In this document: one piece after another, positions 8,225-17,040 of the stretch
Layout: each line of letters starts with the position of its first letter
Position numbering within the stretch: the first letter of the stretch is position 1
NCBI GenBank assembly: GCA_964632755.1
Contig: CAZWDT010000013.1
Coordinates: forward strand, 1 to 45,820
Length of the DNA: 45,820 bases
DNA from: JAFGMR01 sp964632755
GTDB taxonomy: Archaea; Halobacteriota; Methanosarcinia; Methanotrichales; Methanotrichaceae
Reading direction: 5' to 3'
Translations under genes and position numbers: made by a program
The notes under the pieces: generated by a model
Seen by the model: the letters and a program-made list of their open reading frames with translations, nothing else
The model's database searches: none
Told to the model about the DNA's origin: nothing

Positions 8225-9034
8225 TCAGGTCCCTATCCTCACTGACTCGGTGATCGAGCGCAGCGTTGCAATCGCCGATAGAGCTGCTAGGTAGCTTGTG
8301 CGCGGATTCTGTGGGGACGGCACGTTCTCCACCCTCGTTGTAATGCGGCCGAAGTCCCCCTCTATCACGATCTCGTGCATATTCACCGTTATATCCGGAT
8401 CTGCGACGACGTTAACGAACACGTCGCTCCCATAGGCAAGGCTGAGCGTGGCTGCGACGTTGACGTTGGCGGGAAATGCCAATACTGCCAGGGAGGCAGG
8501 CCCTTGGAAGATCAATGTTGCCTTCTTCAATGCCTGGAGATCTATGCCATTCTCCAGTATGTAGGGGGCGCCCTCAAGGCCTCGGGGGTGTTTGGTCGTT
8601 GTGAGGGTCACGCAATCTATCTTTCCTTGGCTTGCCGACTTGAGGCCGTCGAGCCCGGATACGGCGCCCGAGGGGATGAATACCCGGCCTCCCTTCTCCT
8701 CGGCGAGGCTGCGGATCATCTTGCATAGATCCTTCTCCATGAGCGCTCCAACCGACATGATCATCAGGTCGCGCCCCTTGGCCAGGGCAGCCCTGGCCAC
8801 TGCCGGCACCGCCTTTTGGGATGCCGCCTCGACCACCAGGTCGGATATCTCCGCCAACTCCTCCAGGTCGGCGAGCCTCGGCCGCCTCTGCATGCTCTCG
8901 ATCATCGCCCTGGCCCGCTCTTCGTTTCTATCGCACACGGCCACCAGTTCGGCAAAGATCTCCTCTCTATCGATGTACTTAGCCATCTCCGACCCTATGG
9001 CGCCGCAGCCAACAAGGCCTATCTTCAGAGCCAT
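8225..9034 (-). CDS. nadX: L-aspartate dehydrogenase
   Basis: NAD(P)-dependent aspartate dehydrogenase, which makes iminoaspartate for quinolinate and NAD biosynthesis in many archaea in place of aspartate oxidase NadB. The Rossmann motif GLVGCGAIGSEMA is at residues 6-18, and the family signatures IPSGAVSGLDGL (about 120-131), TTKHPRGLEGAPY, FPANVNVAATLSLA (about 187-200) and the active-site region VNMHEIVIEGDFG (about 217-229) are all present. At 269 aa it has the normal length. It is divergent from nadC, the later step of the same pathway, across 41 nt. A nadA quinolinate synthase is not in this window. Confidence 0.92.
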   Translation of the reverse strand: MALKIGLVGCGAIGSEMAKYIDREEIFAELVAVCDRNEERARAMIESMQRRPRLADLEELAEISDLVVEAASQKAVPAVARAALAKGRDLMIMSVGALMEKDLCKMIRSLAEEKGGRVFIPSGAVSGLDGLKSASQGKIDCVTLTTTKHPRGLEGAPYILENGIDLQALKKATLIFQGPASLAVLAFPANVNVAATLSLAYGSDVFVNVVADPDITVNMHEIVIEGDFGRITTRVENVPSPQNPRTSYLAALSAIATLRSITESVRIGT

Positions 9035-9040
9035 CGCTGC

Positions 9041-9063
9041 CTATAAATCGATTGGAGATAAAA
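9041..9063. promoter_or_regulatory. nadX/nadC divergent promoter
   Basis: CTATAAATC (9041-9049) is a good TATA box 27-35 nt upstream of the nadC ATG at 9076. The AT-rich stretch at 9057-9063 (TTTTTATC on the minus strand) is about 23-29 nt upstream of the nadX start. The earlier in-frame nadC ATG at 9052 touches the TATA box, which argues against it. Confidence 0.55.
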
Positions 9064-9075
9064 AACCCTTCCGGT

Positions 9076-9894
9076 ATGCTACAATCGGAGATGGAGCGCC
9101 TCCTCGTGGAGGACCTAGGGCCCTGTGACGACTCGAACGAGATAGTCGGCGAGATGGAGGCCGAGGCGGTAATCATTGCCAAGGAGGAGTGCATCATATC
9201 GGGCCTGAGGGAGGCCGAGGAGATCGCAGTCCATCTGGGCCTCGCGGCTGAGAGGCTATTCGACGATGGGGAGCTCGTTCCTGGCGGCTCTCTGGTCATG
9301 ACGATTAAGGGGAAGGCAGCGTCCCTCCTTCGGGCAGAGCGGCTCATGCTCAACTTCCTCGGGCGCATGAGTGGGATCTCCACACTGACTCGCTCTTGCG
9401 TTCTTCTGGCCTCTGGCGTGAGGATCGCCTGCACTCGCAAGACAACGCCTGGCTTTCGCAGATTTGAGAAGCGAGCGGTCAAACTGGGTGGGGGCGATCC
9501 TCATCGCCATGACCTATCGGGGGCTGTGATGATCAAGGACAACCACATCAAGCTGATGGGGCTCGAGGCTGCCATTCGGACTGCCAAGTCCCTGGCGAGC
9601 TTCACAAAGAAGATCGAGGTGGAGGTGGAAGGCGAAGACGACGCACTGCTCGCGGCAAAGCTAGGGGCTGACATCATCATGTTCGATAACATGAGACCAT
9701 CGGAGATCAGATCAGGCGTGGCCCTCTTGGAGAAGATGGGCTTGAGGGGGGGGCTGATCCTGGAGGCCTCGGGGGGTATTACCCCTAAGAACTTGGTGGA
9801 GTATGCCTCGTCCGGGGTCGATGTCATCTCCATGGGGTCCCTGATTAAGGATGCTCGTTGGATTGATCTGAACATGGAGATTGTGGGCTCATGA
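9076..9894 (+). CDS. nadC: nicotinate-nucleotide diphosphorylase (quinolinate phosphoribosyltransferase)
   Basis: Converts quinolinate and PRPP to nicotinate mononucleotide in NAD biosynthesis. Family motifs: ERLMLNFLGRMSGISTLT (about 88-105), TRKTTPGFRRFEKRAVKLGGG (about 120-140, substrate-binding Arg/Lys), HRHDLSGAVMIKDNHI (about 143-158), EVEVE, IIMFDNM, and LEASGGITPKNLVEYA near the C-terminus. At 272 aa it is of usual length. I chose the ATG at 9076 from TATA-box spacing. It is paired with divergently transcribed nadX. Confidence 0.93.
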   Translation: MLQSEMERLLVEDLGPCDDSNEIVGEMEAEAVIIAKEECIISGLREAEEIAVHLGLAAERLFDDGELVPGGSLVMTIKGKAASLLRAERLMLNFLGRMSGISTLTRSCVLLASGVRIACTRKTTPGFRRFEKRAVKLGGGDPHRHDLSGAVMIKDNHIKLMGLEAAIRTAKSLASFTKKIEVEVEGEDDALLAAKLGADIIMFDNMRPSEIRSGVALLEKMGLRGGLILEASGGITPKNLVEYASSGVDVISMGSLIKDARWIDLNMEIVGS

Positions 9895-9968
9895 TGAGTT
9901 TGGGCAAGGTATATGAAGGCTTAGGCCATAACCGCTGTCGTCGTCCTTGAATGATACGGTGGGAATGT

Positions 9969-11132
9969 ATGCGGGTCGTTCATCTAGTCATCATCGCCCT
10001 TCTGCTGGCAGTACATCTCGGTGAAGGGGCCGACGAGTCAAGCATCAGCTACGAAGAGTTCACGCTACAACTGGGCGATCGAGTCGATATAGGGGGCTTC
10101 CGGGTTGAGCTTGTGGAGGTCCAGTCCATCAGGGATGGCCTGACGGTCTTACGCGTCTCTCAGTCGAAGACCGGCATGGATGAGCAGAGGGTGCTCGTAC
10201 TGGATCGTGCAAACGACTTCGAGGGAGGTGCAGATGATGACGGCCTCACCATCACTGTGACGACAATCTTCGACGACATATCTGCCAAGGTGAGGATAGA
10301 ATATCCTACTGGGATCGGTACCCCCCGCAAGCGTACAGGGGACGTCTCAGCTCGGACCACGGCTGCCCCCAACCTGATCGTAACGAAGAGCTTCGACCGA
10401 GATAAACTGAACGTGGGCGACTCGGTCAAGGTCACCATCGCAGTGAAGAACGTTGGCACCGATGTTGCTGAGAATATCCAGGTCATGGACCAGCCGCCTC
10501 TCGCCGAGTTCCTGTACATCGCTGGCTATCCCCCGAAGATCAGGGAGACCTTGGATCCCGGGGAGTCCGATTCTGCCCTGTACGTTATGAGCGCAGTCAA
10601 GGAGGGCATTGTGAAGGTCCCTCCAATAGAAGTCAGGTACTCTGACAAGAAGGACAACATCAAGTCCAACCAGTCCAAGGAGAGCTCGATCAATATCAAT
10701 CCGGCCCGCAGGCCAAAGATCGAGCTTCGCATGGATCCGGTCAAGCCTCTCAACTACAGCAGCACGGCCTTGCTCAACGTGCGCATCACCAACTCCGGCC
10801 AGGCAAGCGCCTATCGAGTGGAGCTCACATCGGAGGTCAAGCCGACGAATGGGCTGAGGACTGTGGGGCCGAGCATCGGCCGGAGCTACTTCGAGATCCC
10901 GCCTGGCAGGACGGAGAACTTCACGGTGATGATCAAGGGGGAGCAGAGCGGAAACTACACGGTCAAGCTCCGGGCCAGCTTCCAGGGCGGCGAAGGGTTG
11001 GTCATGGAGGAGGATGCTGTTGATATTGTTGTGATGGGACAAGACTATAAATACTTGTATTACCTACTGATCATACCAATTGTGTTGATCGCCCTTTGGG
11101 TACTCAAGCGCTATCGCGAATATAAATATTGA
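9969..11132 (+). CDS. exported, membrane-anchored protein with CARDB/DUF11-like repeats
   Basis: A protein of about 387 aa with an N-terminal signal peptide (VVHLVIIALLLAVHLGEGA) and one C-terminal membrane helix (YLYYLLIIPIVLIALWVL) followed by a short basic tail, so the bulk is extracytoplasmic. Two Ig-like beta domains are visible: one around LIVTKSFDRDKLNVGDSVKVTIAVKNVG (residues roughly 140-250), typical of DUF11/CARDB (COG1361 S-layer-like) domains, and one around ALLNVRITNSGQ (roughly 260-350). NxS/T sites suggest glycosylation. The start at 9969 is preferred for its nearby GGTGGGA; 9951 is an alternative. The last codons contain the promoter of the tubulin-like gene. Confidence 0.75.
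   Translation: MRVVHLVIIALLLAVHLGEGADESSISYEEFTLQLGDRVDIGGFRVELVEVQSIRDGLTVLRVSQSKTGMDEQRVLVLDRANDFEGGADDDGLTITVTTIFDDISAKVRIEYPTGIGTPRKRTGDVSARTTAAPNLIVTKSFDRDKLNVGDSVKVTIAVKNVGTDVAENIQVMDQPPLAEFLYIAGYPPKIRETLDPGESDSALYVMSAVKEGIVKVPPIEVRYSDKKDNIKSNQSKESSININPARRPKIELRMDPVKPLNYSSTALLNVRITNSGQASAYRVELTSEVKPTNGLRTVGPSIGRSYFEIPPGRTENFTVMIKGEQSGNYTVKLRASFQGGEGLVMEEDAVDIVVMGQDYKYLYYLLIIPIVLIALWVLKRYREYKY
11121..11130 (+). promoter_or_regulatory. TATA box inside the preceding gene
   Basis: TATAAATATT overlaps the last codons of the exported-protein gene and lies about 76-85 nt upstream of the tubulin-like start at 11206, suggesting a leader of about 50 nt. Confidence 0.45.
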
Positions 11133-11205
11133 GGGTTTGGCTTGGAGAACCCGAGGGCATGCTGAGCGGTCATCGTCCCGGGAAGGGGCATCTGGGTTTG
11201 AGATC

Positions 11206-12312
11206 ATGTTGAACGTACTGATGATTGGGGTGGGGCAGTGTGGCAACAGGATACTTGATGCCGTAAACCGGCAGGCCTTTGGGGGGGCCTCCAGGTTATC
11301 CAAGTACTATTCAAGGCAGAAGTTTCCAAGCAGAGTCGAGACCTTGGCAGTCAACACGGCCATAAACGACCTGAAGGAGCTGAAGTTCACCCAGGCAAAG
11401 GATCGGCTTCATGTGCCCAATCTGCACGGCGTGGGTGCCAACCGGAACAAGGGCAAGGAAGGTTTCTGGGATAACAGGGATATGATTATGGAGGAGATCG
11501 AGAGACGGGGTGACTTCGATATCGCCTTCGTCATGACCTCGGTCTCAGGGGGAACCGGGTCCTCGTTCTCGCCTTTGCTCATCCACGAGCTGAAATCCCG
11601 TTACAAGAACATCACCCTAATCCCGATCTCTGTTTTGCCCTTCCGCGAGGAAGGATCCATCTACCTGCAGAACTCGGCGTTTGCCCTGAGGGAGCTGATG
11701 GAGGTCGAGGCAGATGGCATGGTCCTGGTGGACAACCAATACCTGAAGCGATGCAGCGGGGATATCGGCTCGGCCTACGATAAGATAAATAACATGTTGG
11801 CCCAGAGGATCCTCTTCCTCATAGAGTCGCTTGATACTGAGATGCTCTCAGTGACCGATCTAGGCGATTTCAAGACGGTGATGAACGGTGGACTGAGGAT
11901 GGGCACGCTCGGCTTTTACCAGGCGGATAAGAAGAATACCTCGGTCCGTGCGGCGATCAAGGGCAGCCTCAAGGAGATGGGCCTCCTCTACCCTGCCAAT
12001 GTCGACGCGGGAGAGGCAGCACGGGCCATGGTAATCATACAAGCGTCCAAGGAGTACTTGGATGTCGACGAGATAACCAAGGAGATCGAGGAGCTATCCT
12101 CCTCCATTGGCCACGTTTTCAAGGGAATTGTGGTGAAGGGAGGTCCGCCTAAGGTGCTCTCGGTGATCGCCCTCGAGAAGGTTCCAGGTGTCGTAGACCT
12201 CTACGAAAGGGCCAAGCGGGCCATCCAGGAGGAGCGGGATTGTCGGGAGCGTTCCCGAAGCCAGCTGAACGAAGCCTTTGAGCATATCAACGACCTAGAA
12301 GAGATCTATTAA
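11206..12312 (+). CDS. CetZ/FtsZ-superfamily tubulin-like GTPase
   Basis: Tubulin/FtsZ-fold GTPase. The N-terminal nucleotide-binding loop is VLMIGVGQCGNRILDAV (residues 4-20). The tubulin signature reads SGGTGSS (about 110-116) where FtsZ has GGGTGTG. In the T7 catalytic region DLGDFKTVM, the Asp residues equivalent to E. coli FtsZ D209 and D212 are kept, but the conserved Asn is Val. At 368 aa it lacks the FtsZ C-terminal tail and ends in a charged helix (roughly 335-365). CetZ proteins influence cell shape in haloarchaea; this one is divergent and its role is unknown. The ATG at 11206 is set by homology: an earlier ATG (11137) would add 23 unrelated residues. Confidence 0.82.
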   Translation: MLNVLMIGVGQCGNRILDAVNRQAFGGASRLSKYYSRQKFPSRVETLAVNTAINDLKELKFTQAKDRLHVPNLHGVGANRNKGKEGFWDNRDMIMEEIERRGDFDIAFVMTSVSGGTGSSFSPLLIHELKSRYKNITLIPISVLPFREEGSIYLQNSAFALRELMEVEADGMVLVDNQYLKRCSGDIGSAYDKINNMLAQRILFLIESLDTEMLSVTDLGDFKTVMNGGLRMGTLGFYQADKKNTSVRAAIKGSLKEMGLLYPANVDAGEAARAMVIIQASKEYLDVDEITKEIEELSSSIGHVFKGIVVKGGPPKVLSVIALEKVPGVVDLYERAKRAIQEERDCRERSRSQLNEAFEHINDLEEIY

Positions 12313-12320
12313 ACCGATCT

Positions 12321-13226
12321 TCAGGGGCAGAACTTTCGGTAGGCCATGGCTTGGATTGGGCTCAATTCCAGCTCGCTTCTGATCCGTCGCAGCCCCTCCT
12401 CCTCTGGGGGACGGGCCTTGGCCGGTGGGACCGGCTTGCCAGCTCTTGCGTATACCGCCCCTCCTACCATGCGCGACGCGATGAAGTTTCCGGCGTTTCC
12501 ACCTACGAAGATCTCACCCCCCTTCATCTCCGTTGCAGTGAAGTCTCCGCAGTCCCTTTTAACGACAATCGTCCCACCTTGCAAGAGAACGCCCGTGTTT
12601 CTGCCGGAAGATCCCTCGACGACTATGCGCCCAGCCCTCATCAAGATCCCGGTGCTCATGCCGGCGTTGCCTTCCAGCGAGATCGTCTTATCCTGCCGGT
12701 TTCTAGCACCCACCGTCTCTCTCAGGGTGGAGTCCCTAAGGAGAAGCCCCCATGCGACGAGCTCGTTTGGGTCGAGCACCTCAGTTGATCGCTCGATCAC
12801 CTCGGTTATCGAGATGTACTTTCGATAACCGCTTAGATCAGACTCTACCTCGAGGACGTTTCCCAAGGGTGGTGCAGGCCGGCCAGAGAGATAGATCGAC
12901 CCTCTGACCATGCTGATGCCCATCCTTGGACCTGCATCGCCCTCCACGATCAATCGACCCGTCCCCTCGAATCCACGACCCCGGCCGCCGAAGGCCACGA
13001 GGTCGACTCCCATGCTTGAGCCGAGCCTCCCCCCGACGTCCCCGGAGATGTGGACGTCCTCGCCCCTCTTCAGGGCATCGACGATCTCCCTGTGGCTGTG
13101 CCCGCCGACGATGGAGTCGGGATCGAGCCTGCTTCCCTTGTGCTGCCAGTAGAAGTCGAATGTGAAATCCCCAATGGAACTCTCGCCGCTGGACTGGATC
13201 TCCACCGTCCGATCAACCCTCCCCAT
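12321..13226 (-). CDS. GXGXG-motif protein (glutamate synthase alpha C-terminal / FwdC-like fold)
   Basis: A 301-aa protein built from the right-handed GXGXG beta-helix found in the C-terminal domain of glutamate synthase and in FwdC/FmdC of formylmethanofuran dehydrogenase. Repeats such as GDVGGRLGSSMGVD (about 63-76), GNAGMSTGILMRAG, GSSGRNTGVLLQGG, GDFTATEMKGGEIFVGGNAGNF and ASRMVGGAVYARAG show the periodic Gly pattern. The substrate is unclear; it could be a stand-alone GltB3-type protein. It overlaps the end of the upstream DUF373 gene by 14 nt, so the two are probably co-transcribed. Confidence 0.75.
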   Translation of the reverse strand: MGRVDRTVEIQSSGESSIGDFTFDFYWQHKGSRLDPDSIVGGHSHREIVDALKRGEDVHISGDVGGRLGSSMGVDLVAFGGRGRGFEGTGRLIVEGDAGPRMGISMVRGSIYLSGRPAPPLGNVLEVESDLSGYRKYISITEVIERSTEVLDPNELVAWGLLLRDSTLRETVGARNRQDKTISLEGNAGMSTGILMRAGRIVVEGSSGRNTGVLLQGGTIVVKRDCGDFTATEMKGGEIFVGGNAGNFIASRMVGGAVYARAGKPVPPAKARPPEEEGLRRIRSELELSPIQAMAYRKFCP

Positions 13227-14322
13227 CGAACGTCGGAGATGCGTGCCCCTCTCTCTCGTATGTGCGAGCGATATATCCCTTCAGCTTCACCCCTGTTAGC
13301 GCGATCAAGAGCGCGAGCATTGCAGAGAAGGCCAGGTACTGTATGCTTCGCACAGGCGTCTGATCGAACTCCAATATGAAGACGCTCGCGCTCCAGAATA
13401 CGAGGCCTGTTGCGAACATGAAGAATGGGTAAGAGTACGTGCGCGGATCCTTCATCCCTTCCAGGTACATATCTATGATCTTGCCCAGGTTTGCGCAGAT
13501 CCCAGCTGCCACATACCACCAGACGCTCGCATTTATGAAGATCATGACCATCGTCAGATAGCCGGACCAGATGGGGTTCTCGTAACTGTACCAGATCTCG
13601 GCCGCTCCCTGAATGGTTGCGATGACGATCAGCATGGCCGCCATGATGTACGTGATGAAGGTGATCTTGCCTGCGTAGAGGGAGCCTCTTAGCGTCCTCT
13701 TGGTCTCGTCCATGAAGTCGTCGAGGCCGAGCCCCCGGAAGAGCAGATAAAGCCCCACGGCTCCTGTGATGGAGATCACCGCCCCTCCAGGATAGCCCAG
13801 GGAGCTGAAGATCGCGTACATCAAGAGGGCAAGGCCTGGGGGGATGAAGATCGTATGGCTGATCTTTGGATCGGTGAATACCTGCTTGAGCAGGTAATAG
13901 GTGCTCTCCAGATTTGGGCTCTGCTTGACGAGCACCCTTCTCATCCCGTTCACCTTGACGCGGGACTGTATGAGGGGCATTATGGCCTCGTCCTCAGCTC
14001 CATCGGAGACGACGATGATGCCTTTGGGTTGGAAGCGCTCTATCAGCTCATCGAGTTGTTCCACCAGCCGTTTGTCCGAGGTTTGGCCCACATGGATATC
14101 TCCGGTGATGGTTACAATCTCGACCTCTTCGCCTGCGGCCTCTATCTCGTCGTAGGCCTTTATCCCCCCGAAGATGGTGTTGGTATCGGAGTCCTCCGGA
14201 TCGGCTATGGCCAGATGGACGGCCGCATCGAGGTTGGAGGACCTTCCGATCACAGGGCTGCCTATTCCAGCCTTGCGTCCCAGGTCGTCGTCCCGGTCGA
14301 TGCAGAGGACCAGGGTTTGCAT
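13213..14322 (-). CDS. DUF373-family membrane protein
   Basis: Archaeal DUF373 protein of 369 aa. The N-terminal soluble part (about 1-155) carries family motifs LCIDRDDDLGRKAG (6-19), SPVIGR, ADPEDSDTNTIFGGIKAYD (about 40-58), and IIVVSDGAEDE (about 101-111). The C-terminal part has about six or seven hydrophobic membrane spans. Function unknown; the family is widespread in Euryarchaeota. It is first in a two-gene minus-strand unit with the GXGXG protein. It is divergent from the secreted SCP2-like gene. Confidence 0.88.
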   Translation of the reverse strand: MQTLVLCIDRDDDLGRKAGIGSPVIGRSSNLDAAVHLAIADPEDSDTNTIFGGIKAYDEIEAAGEEVEIVTITGDIHVGQTSDKRLVEQLDELIERFQPKGIIVVSDGAEDEAIMPLIQSRVKVNGMRRVLVKQSPNLESTYYLLKQVFTDPKISHTIFIPPGLALLMYAIFSSLGYPGGAVISITGAVGLYLLFRGLGLDDFMDETKRTLRGSLYAGKITFITYIMAAMLIVIATIQGAAEIWYSYENPIWSGYLTMVMIFINASVWWYVAAGICANLGKIIDMYLEGMKDPRTYSYPFFMFATGLVFWSASVFILEFDQTPVRSIQYLAFSAMLALLIALTGVKLKGYIARTYEREGHASPTFDGEG

Positions 14323-14447
14323 ATCTCGTTCTATTGGGCAGGGCTGTACTTAAATGATTCCATGAATGGTGGCTCGAAGTGGAACGATAATCCGACGCGA
14401 TAGCCTCTATCATAATCCTTTTATCATCCAAGATCAACCTTAGAAGC

Positions 14448-14909
14448 ATGAGATCGGCGTTATTTGCCTTGTTGGCCCTATTCATACTCCTCGCCCCGGC
14501 ATCGGCGTTATTCGGTTCGGCCAGCATAGAGAATTATATCGACCGCTACAACGCCAACATCGATAACGCTCCAGCGTTGCTGAGAAGCGTCGTCGGCGAT
14601 GAGAGGATGGATGTGGAGATACTGCTCGTCAATGGCACCATTTTCAAGATGGGATTGGAGACCGAGGGGGGAAGGATTACAAGGACCGTGCCCGGCGGAT
14701 TGGAGAATCCATCGATCGTCGCCGAGACCAGGGAGGATGTGATCTATAGGATCCTTCGAGCAAGCGACCCCATCGCCGAGTTCCAGCGATCCCGGGAGGC
14801 GGGCGATATGGTGATAACCGGAATGACCTTCACAGCGAAGCTGAAGCTTGCCGCAGCTCTCTCCAGCATGGATGTCTTGAGGTTCTTCTTGCAGCTGATC
14901 CGTGGCTGA
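14448..14909 (+). CDS. secreted SCP2-like small protein
   Basis: A 153-aa protein with an N-terminal signal peptide (ALFALLALFILLAPASALFG). The mature part reads like a sterol-carrier-protein-2 fold: a strand pair VEILLVNGTIFKMGLE, a middle PSIVAETREDVIYRILRASD and a final MTFTAKLKLAAALSSMDVL. That similarity is by pattern only and is weak. A TATA-like TTTTATC lies about 30 nt upstream. The YjbQ-family gene follows after 5 nt, suggesting an operon. Confidence 0.6.
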   Translation: MRSALFALLALFILLAPASALFGSASIENYIDRYNANIDNAPALLRSVVGDERMDVEILLVNGTIFKMGLETEGGRITRTVPGGLENPSIVAETREDVIYRILRASDPIAEFQRSREAGDMVITGMTFTAKLKLAAALSSMDVLRFFLQLIRG

Positions 14910-14914
14910 GATGG

Positions 14915-15340
14915 GTGAACGGTTTGATTGCGACGGAGTACATCGAGTTCGAGACCGCTGGAAATGGCCATATGGTGGATATAACGAGCGAGGTATCGAT
15001 GGTGGTCGAGGGATCTGGCATCTCATCTGGGTCTGTCGTGCTCTTCGTCCCCGGCGCCACGGGGGCCTTGACGACGATCGAGTACGAGCCGGGCCTCGTC
15101 GAGGATATGTTGGAAGCCCTTGAGAGGCTTGCCCCAGCTGCGGCTGAATACGCCCATGATCAACGCTGGAGGGATGGAAATGGCCACTCCCACATACGTG
15201 CCTCCCTGCTTGGTCCAAGCCTCACGGTGCCTTTCATCGATGGAAGGCTTGCCCTTGGCAGGTGGCAGCAGATCGTCTTCTTGGATATGGATAACAAACC
15301 CCGTCATCGCCGCCTTGTTGCTCAAATCATGGGGGAGTAA
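14915..15340 (+). CDS. YjbQ-family protein (UPF0047, secondary thiamine-phosphate synthase-like)
   Basis: A 141-aa member of UPF0047/YjbQ. The diagnostic C-terminal block is complete: GNGHSHIRASLLGPS (about 87-101, with metal/phosphate-binding His), then LGRWQQIVFLDMD (about 113-125) and a final Arg-rich turn. YjbQ of E. coli has weak thiamine-phosphate synthase activity; the physiological role is not settled. The start is a GTG at 14915, 5 nt after the preceding stop. The stop codon abuts the stop of the convergent gene at 15341, and the junction is a short palindrome (GGAGTA AC TACTCC, 15334-15347). Confidence 0.88.
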   Translation: MNGLIATEYIEFETAGNGHMVDITSEVSMVVEGSGISSGSVVLFVPGATGALTTIEYEPGLVEDMLEALERLAPAAAEYAHDQRWRDGNGHSHIRASLLGPSLTVPFIDGRLALGRWQQIVFLDMDNKPRHRRLVAQIMGE

Positions 15341-16246
15341 CTACTCCACCATGAACTCCGCCGGGAGGCCGGCCTCGATCAGCTCCTCCCGGCAAAGGAC
15401 CTGGCAGTTTCCGGCCGTATCGAGTAGTGTCAGGTTCAGCAGCATCCAGGCCCCTGGCTCGGCGTTGGGGGAAAGGATGAGGCTTCCGGCCTGCCACCTC
15501 CTCGTAGTAGATGCGATCTCCGTCCAGGCTCCAGGCTCGGCTTCGGAAGGGAGGAATTTGCCTCCTCCGCCAACGCCTGAGAATCGGACGAGGGCCGTCT
15601 GAGACCCGGAGGGGCTGGCGAATCGGGCGTTGGTCTCGAGAGAGAGGGCGCTAGCGTCGGCTGCCACCAGCTGAAACTCGATCGGTTGGGGGTCGAGACG
15701 ATTGATAGTCTTTGGCTCGAAACGCAGGTCTATTAAGTGAGGTGGGTAGCGGTCCACCGACTCCACCAGAAATGAGAGCTCATGTGGATCGGTGATATTC
15801 CCCATCTGATCGCCTTTCATATACTCAACTCTGTAAAGCCTCCAGAGGCCGGGCTCGCTTCCGGCGGGAAGGGTGGCTGAGCCATGGTAGGTCGAGGCGC
15901 CAGCCGGCAGGAGCCCGATTGCGAGCTCCTCTTGGCCAGTCGGGCTGATAAACTCGGCAGTTGCAGTCGATGGTAGGTCTCCTTCCATCTCCATGGTCAG
16001 GTCGACTGCCTGGGGAAGCCCGGTCACGTTGACCCTTTGGGGTTCGATCTCCGCTTGGGCTATTGATGGCATTGAAGCGTCTTCAAAGAGGCAGCCCGAA
16101 TCGCCCAGGCGGATGGTCTTCTCTATCGAGAAGGCTCCCACCAGGTCCTCCGTGCTCTGGCCGATGAAGGCATATGGCGCTGCGGACGAGGCTTCCCATA
16201 GGAGTAGGATACAGGCGAGGGCCACTCTGGGGAGCGATGGCTGCAT
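15341..16246 (-). CDS. secreted hypothetical protein
   Basis: A 301-aa protein with a signal peptide (VALACILLLWEASSAAPYA) and no other membrane helix. The rest is beta-rich with two similar Ig-like units, each ending in a PGxW motif (SEPGLWRLYRVEY; AEPGAWTEI; AEPGAWMLLNLTL), as in archaeal surface proteins. Cys pairs near residues 50 and 285 could form disulfides. Family not recognised. It is convergent with the YjbQ-family gene with no intergenic space. Confidence 0.65.
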   Translation of the reverse strand: MQPSLPRVALACILLLWEASSAAPYAFIGQSTEDLVGAFSIEKTIRLGDSGCLFEDASMPSIAQAEIEPQRVNVTGLPQAVDLTMEMEGDLPSTATAEFISPTGQEELAIGLLPAGASTYHGSATLPAGSEPGLWRLYRVEYMKGDQMGNITDPHELSFLVESVDRYPPHLIDLRFEPKTINRLDPQPIEFQLVAADASALSLETNARFASPSGSQTALVRFSGVGGGGKFLPSEAEPGAWTEIASTTRRWQAGSLILSPNAEPGAWMLLNLTLLDTAGNCQVLCREELIEAGLPAEFMVE

Positions 16247-16272
16247 ATGTGATGCCTTCGATTGCCGAGGGA

Positions 16273-17040
16273 TTAAACTTTTCCACCTTGATAGGACGAG
16301 ATGGGCTGCCAGTACTCCCCCGATAGGAAGCGTGCCACGTTCTTTGAGGCAGGACGGTCTGAGAGATCGCTAGCGGTTCCCGCCTGGACCACGCGGCCCT
16401 CCATGATAAGGGCGAGGCGCTGGGCCAGTCGTCTTGCCTGGGAGAGGTCGTGCGTGGCCATGATGATCGTGACCTTCCTCTTGGTGAGGCGGGTTATGAT
16501 CTCCTCCATGGCCCTCGCGGCACCCGGGTCCAGGTTGGCGGTGGGCTCGTCGAGGAGGAGCAGATCCGGCTCTGTGACGATCGATCGAGCCAAGGCCACT
16601 CTCTGCATCTCCCCCCCGGATAGAGTGGTTGCGAGCCGGTCCCTATATTCTGCAAGGCCGACCTCATCGAGCGCTCCCGAGACCAATTCTGCCATACGGC
16701 TTCGAGGGTAATCTCGGACCTTCAGGCCAAAGGCCACGTTCTCTCCAACGCTTCTCTTGAACATGAGGGGCTTTTGGAAGACCATCGACATCCTGCGTCG
16801 AATAAGAAGGCGCTTTGCCTCAGATAGCCCGGAGACATCGATCCCATCGAAGAGGAGCGTCCCTTGGGAGGGCAGGTCGAGCAAGTTGAGCAGTCTCAGG
16901 AGGGTGGTCTTTCCAGAGCCCGTAGGGCCGATGAGGGCGAGGATCTCCCCCTTCTCGACCTCAAGGTCGACTCCCTTGAGGATCTCTGCCTCGCCAGCCT
17001 TCCTGCATAGCCCCCTTGCCTCGATGAGCGGCGTTTCAGT
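16273..17040 (-). CDS. tupC: tungstate ABC transporter ATP-binding protein, start unresolved
   Basis: ABC ATPase with all motifs in one open frame: Walker A GPTGSGKTT, Q-loop region MVFQKPLMF, signature TLSGGEMQRVALARS, Walker B LLLLDEPTANLD and the H-loop His in MATHDLSQ. It would energise import of tungstate (used by formylmethanofuran dehydrogenase and other enzymes) through TupB. Between the upstream in-frame stop and Walker A there is no ATG, GTG or TTG; the frame starts with ACT at 17040, overlapping the tupB stop. A run of six C at 17041-17046 lies at the junction; with one base fewer, tupB would run in frame into this gene. So the gene is mis-sequenced, fused by frameshift, or starts at a rare codon. 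The first normal ATG-like start would remove Walker A. Confidence 0.8.
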   Translation of the reverse strand, partial: TETPLIEARGLCRKAGEAEILKGVDLEVEKGEILALIGPTGSGKTTLLRLLNLLDLPSQGTLLFDGIDVSGLSEAKRLLIRRRMSMVFQKPLMFKRSVGENVAFGLKVRDYPRSRMAELVSGALDEVGLAEYRDRLATTLSGGEMQRVALARSIVTEPDLLLLDEPTANLDPGAARAMEEIITRLTKRKVTIIMATHDLSQARRLAQRLALIMEGRVVQAGTASDLSDRPASKNVARFLSGEYWQPISSYQGGKV

